Below are positions 6,306-6,519 of a DNA stretch of 6,519 bases, piece after piece; the first letter of the stretch is position 1, and every line of letters starts with the position of its first letter. Under the pieces are notes generated by a model. The model made no database searches. It was given only the letters and a program-made list of their open reading frames with translations, and was not told where the DNA came from. The stretch covers positions 1-6,519 of the forward strand of contig CBHROW010000318.1 in assembly GCA_966080355.1 (NCBI GenBank), given 5' to 3'. This DNA is from Chryseosolibacter sp966080355 (GTDB lineage Bacteria > Bacteroidota > Bacteroidia > Cytophagales > Cyclobacteriaceae). The position numbers were made by a program, and so were the translations under genes.

Positions 6306-6321
6306 GGCTAAAATTTTAGCC
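6306..6321. repeat. Perfect 16-bp palindrome in the divergent intergenic region
   Basis: GGCTAAAATTTTAGCC is its own reverse complement over all 16 bases. There is no spacer and no T-tract, so it is not a standard terminator. It lies 106 bases upstream of the minus-strand membrane-protein start and about 137 bases before the lipoprotein start. It could be an operator or part of a dispersed palindromic repeat; there is no second copy in the window. Confidence 0.45.
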
Positions 6322-6360
6322 GGATCCAAATTAATCATGCTGATAAACAGAATATTACAG

Positions 6361-6410
6361 TTTATTTAAATCAATTCTAAATAAGCTTATTTTGAATTAA
6401 TCTAAATAAA
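6361..6410. promoter_or_regulatory. 50-bp near-perfect dyad directly upstream of the lipoprotein promoter
   Basis: The centre is between 6385 and 6386. Of 25 symmetric pairs, 22 are complementary; mismatches are at 6369/6402, 6372/6399 and 6378/6393. The core is AAATAAGCTTATTT (6379-6392), flanked by AATTC/GAATT and, at the outer ends, TTTATTTA/TAAATAAA. Symmetry stops exactly where the -7 element begins at 6411. The sequence is very AT-rich, which raises chance symmetry, but 50 bp at this level is notable. It is a likely regulator-binding site or cruciform; the binder is unknown. Confidence 0.55.
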
Positions 6411-6418
6411 TATATTTG
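6391..6418 (+). promoter_or_regulatory. Candidate Bacteroidota-type promoter for the lipoprotein gene
   Basis: TATATTTG (6411-6418) followed by C matches the -7 consensus TAnnTTTG exactly. TTTG at 6391-6394 could be the -33 element with a 16-base spacer, slightly shorter than usual. Transcription would start near 6425, giving a leader of about 30 bases. The -33 element lies inside the dyad, so a protein bound there could block or replace it. Confidence 0.55.
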
Positions 6419-6457
6419 CTCCTGAAATCTTTAAACCAGCAGACAATGTGTACTATG

Positions 6458-6519
6458 ATGAAATTCAAAACAGCAGTAATCGCCTTTGTTGCCTTTGGCG
6501 TTTTTGCTTGTGATGATGA
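6458..6519 (+). CDS. Lipoprotein N-terminus, gene cut by the right edge
   Basis: Only the first 20 or so codons are present: MKFKTAVIAFVAFGVFACDD and on. A basic start, a hydrophobic core and the lipobox VFAC predict cleavage by signal peptidase II and lipid attachment at Cys18. Acidic residues follow the Cys; in several Bacteroidota a short acidic or charged stretch after the lipid-bearing Cys is part of the surface-export signal, so exposure at the cell surface is possible. In-frame ATG codons at 6446 and 6455 are alternative starts adding four or one residues. The mature protein, and so the function, lies outside the window. It is divergent from the seven-helix membrane protein, with the dyad and promoter between them. 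Confidence 0.72.
   Translation, partial: MKFKTAVIAFVAFGVFACDD

Overview
The window looks like chromosomal DNA of a Bacteroidota bacterium, most likely from the Cytophagales or a neighbouring group. The evidence is the protein families present (a MacB/FtsX-type permease of about 800 residues with no ATPase beside it, a seven-helix membrane domain of the kind fused to AraC regulators in this phylum, paired YceI proteins), A-rich leaders without Shine-Dalgarno sites, and promoter-like sites that fit the Bacteroidota TTG / TAnnTTTG consensus. The genus cannot be named from this alone.

Layout, left to right. (1) The 3' part of a LigB/DODA-type extradiol dioxygenase gene (ygiD-like) enters from the left edge; 32 bases later comes a YceI-family gene without a signal peptide, and a perfect 12-bp hairpin terminator closes this probable two-gene unit. 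(2) A second YceI gene, this one with a signal peptide, has its own Bacteroidota-type promoter candidate and ends at a strong GC-rich terminator. (3) A 666-base gene-free stretch (1977-2642) holds a small hairpin, that terminator, and a tandem array of an intergenic repeat built from 8-bp modules, with a further inverted copy near its right end. (4) A 67-residue minus-strand protein that may be a small winged helix is transcribed away from a large ABC-transporter permease gene. The 271-base space between them carries an exact 10-bp inverted repeat plus a third half-site, all at a 36-base step. (5) The permease gene is split by a one-base frameshift near base 3384 but is otherwise intact. (6) Tail to tail with it, 6 bases away, lies a minus-strand gene for a seven-helix membrane protein that resembles the sensor half of AraC-type regulators but has no DNA-binding domain. 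(7) A 257-base divergent region contains a 16-bp palindrome and a 50-bp near-perfect dyad directly next to a TATATTTG promoter element. It leads into the first 62 bases of a lipoprotein gene cut by the right edge.

How the parts work together: the dioxygenase and the two YceI proteins form a plausible redox or isoprenoid-related neighbourhood, with one YceI inside the cell and one exported. The permease, the small possible DNA-binding protein and the HTH-less sensor look like pieces of envelope stress or export control, but that link is inferred from position only. I see no convincing wholly new system. The strongest unexplained signals are the three cis structures: the repeat array, the 36-base-spaced half-sites and the 50-bp dyad.
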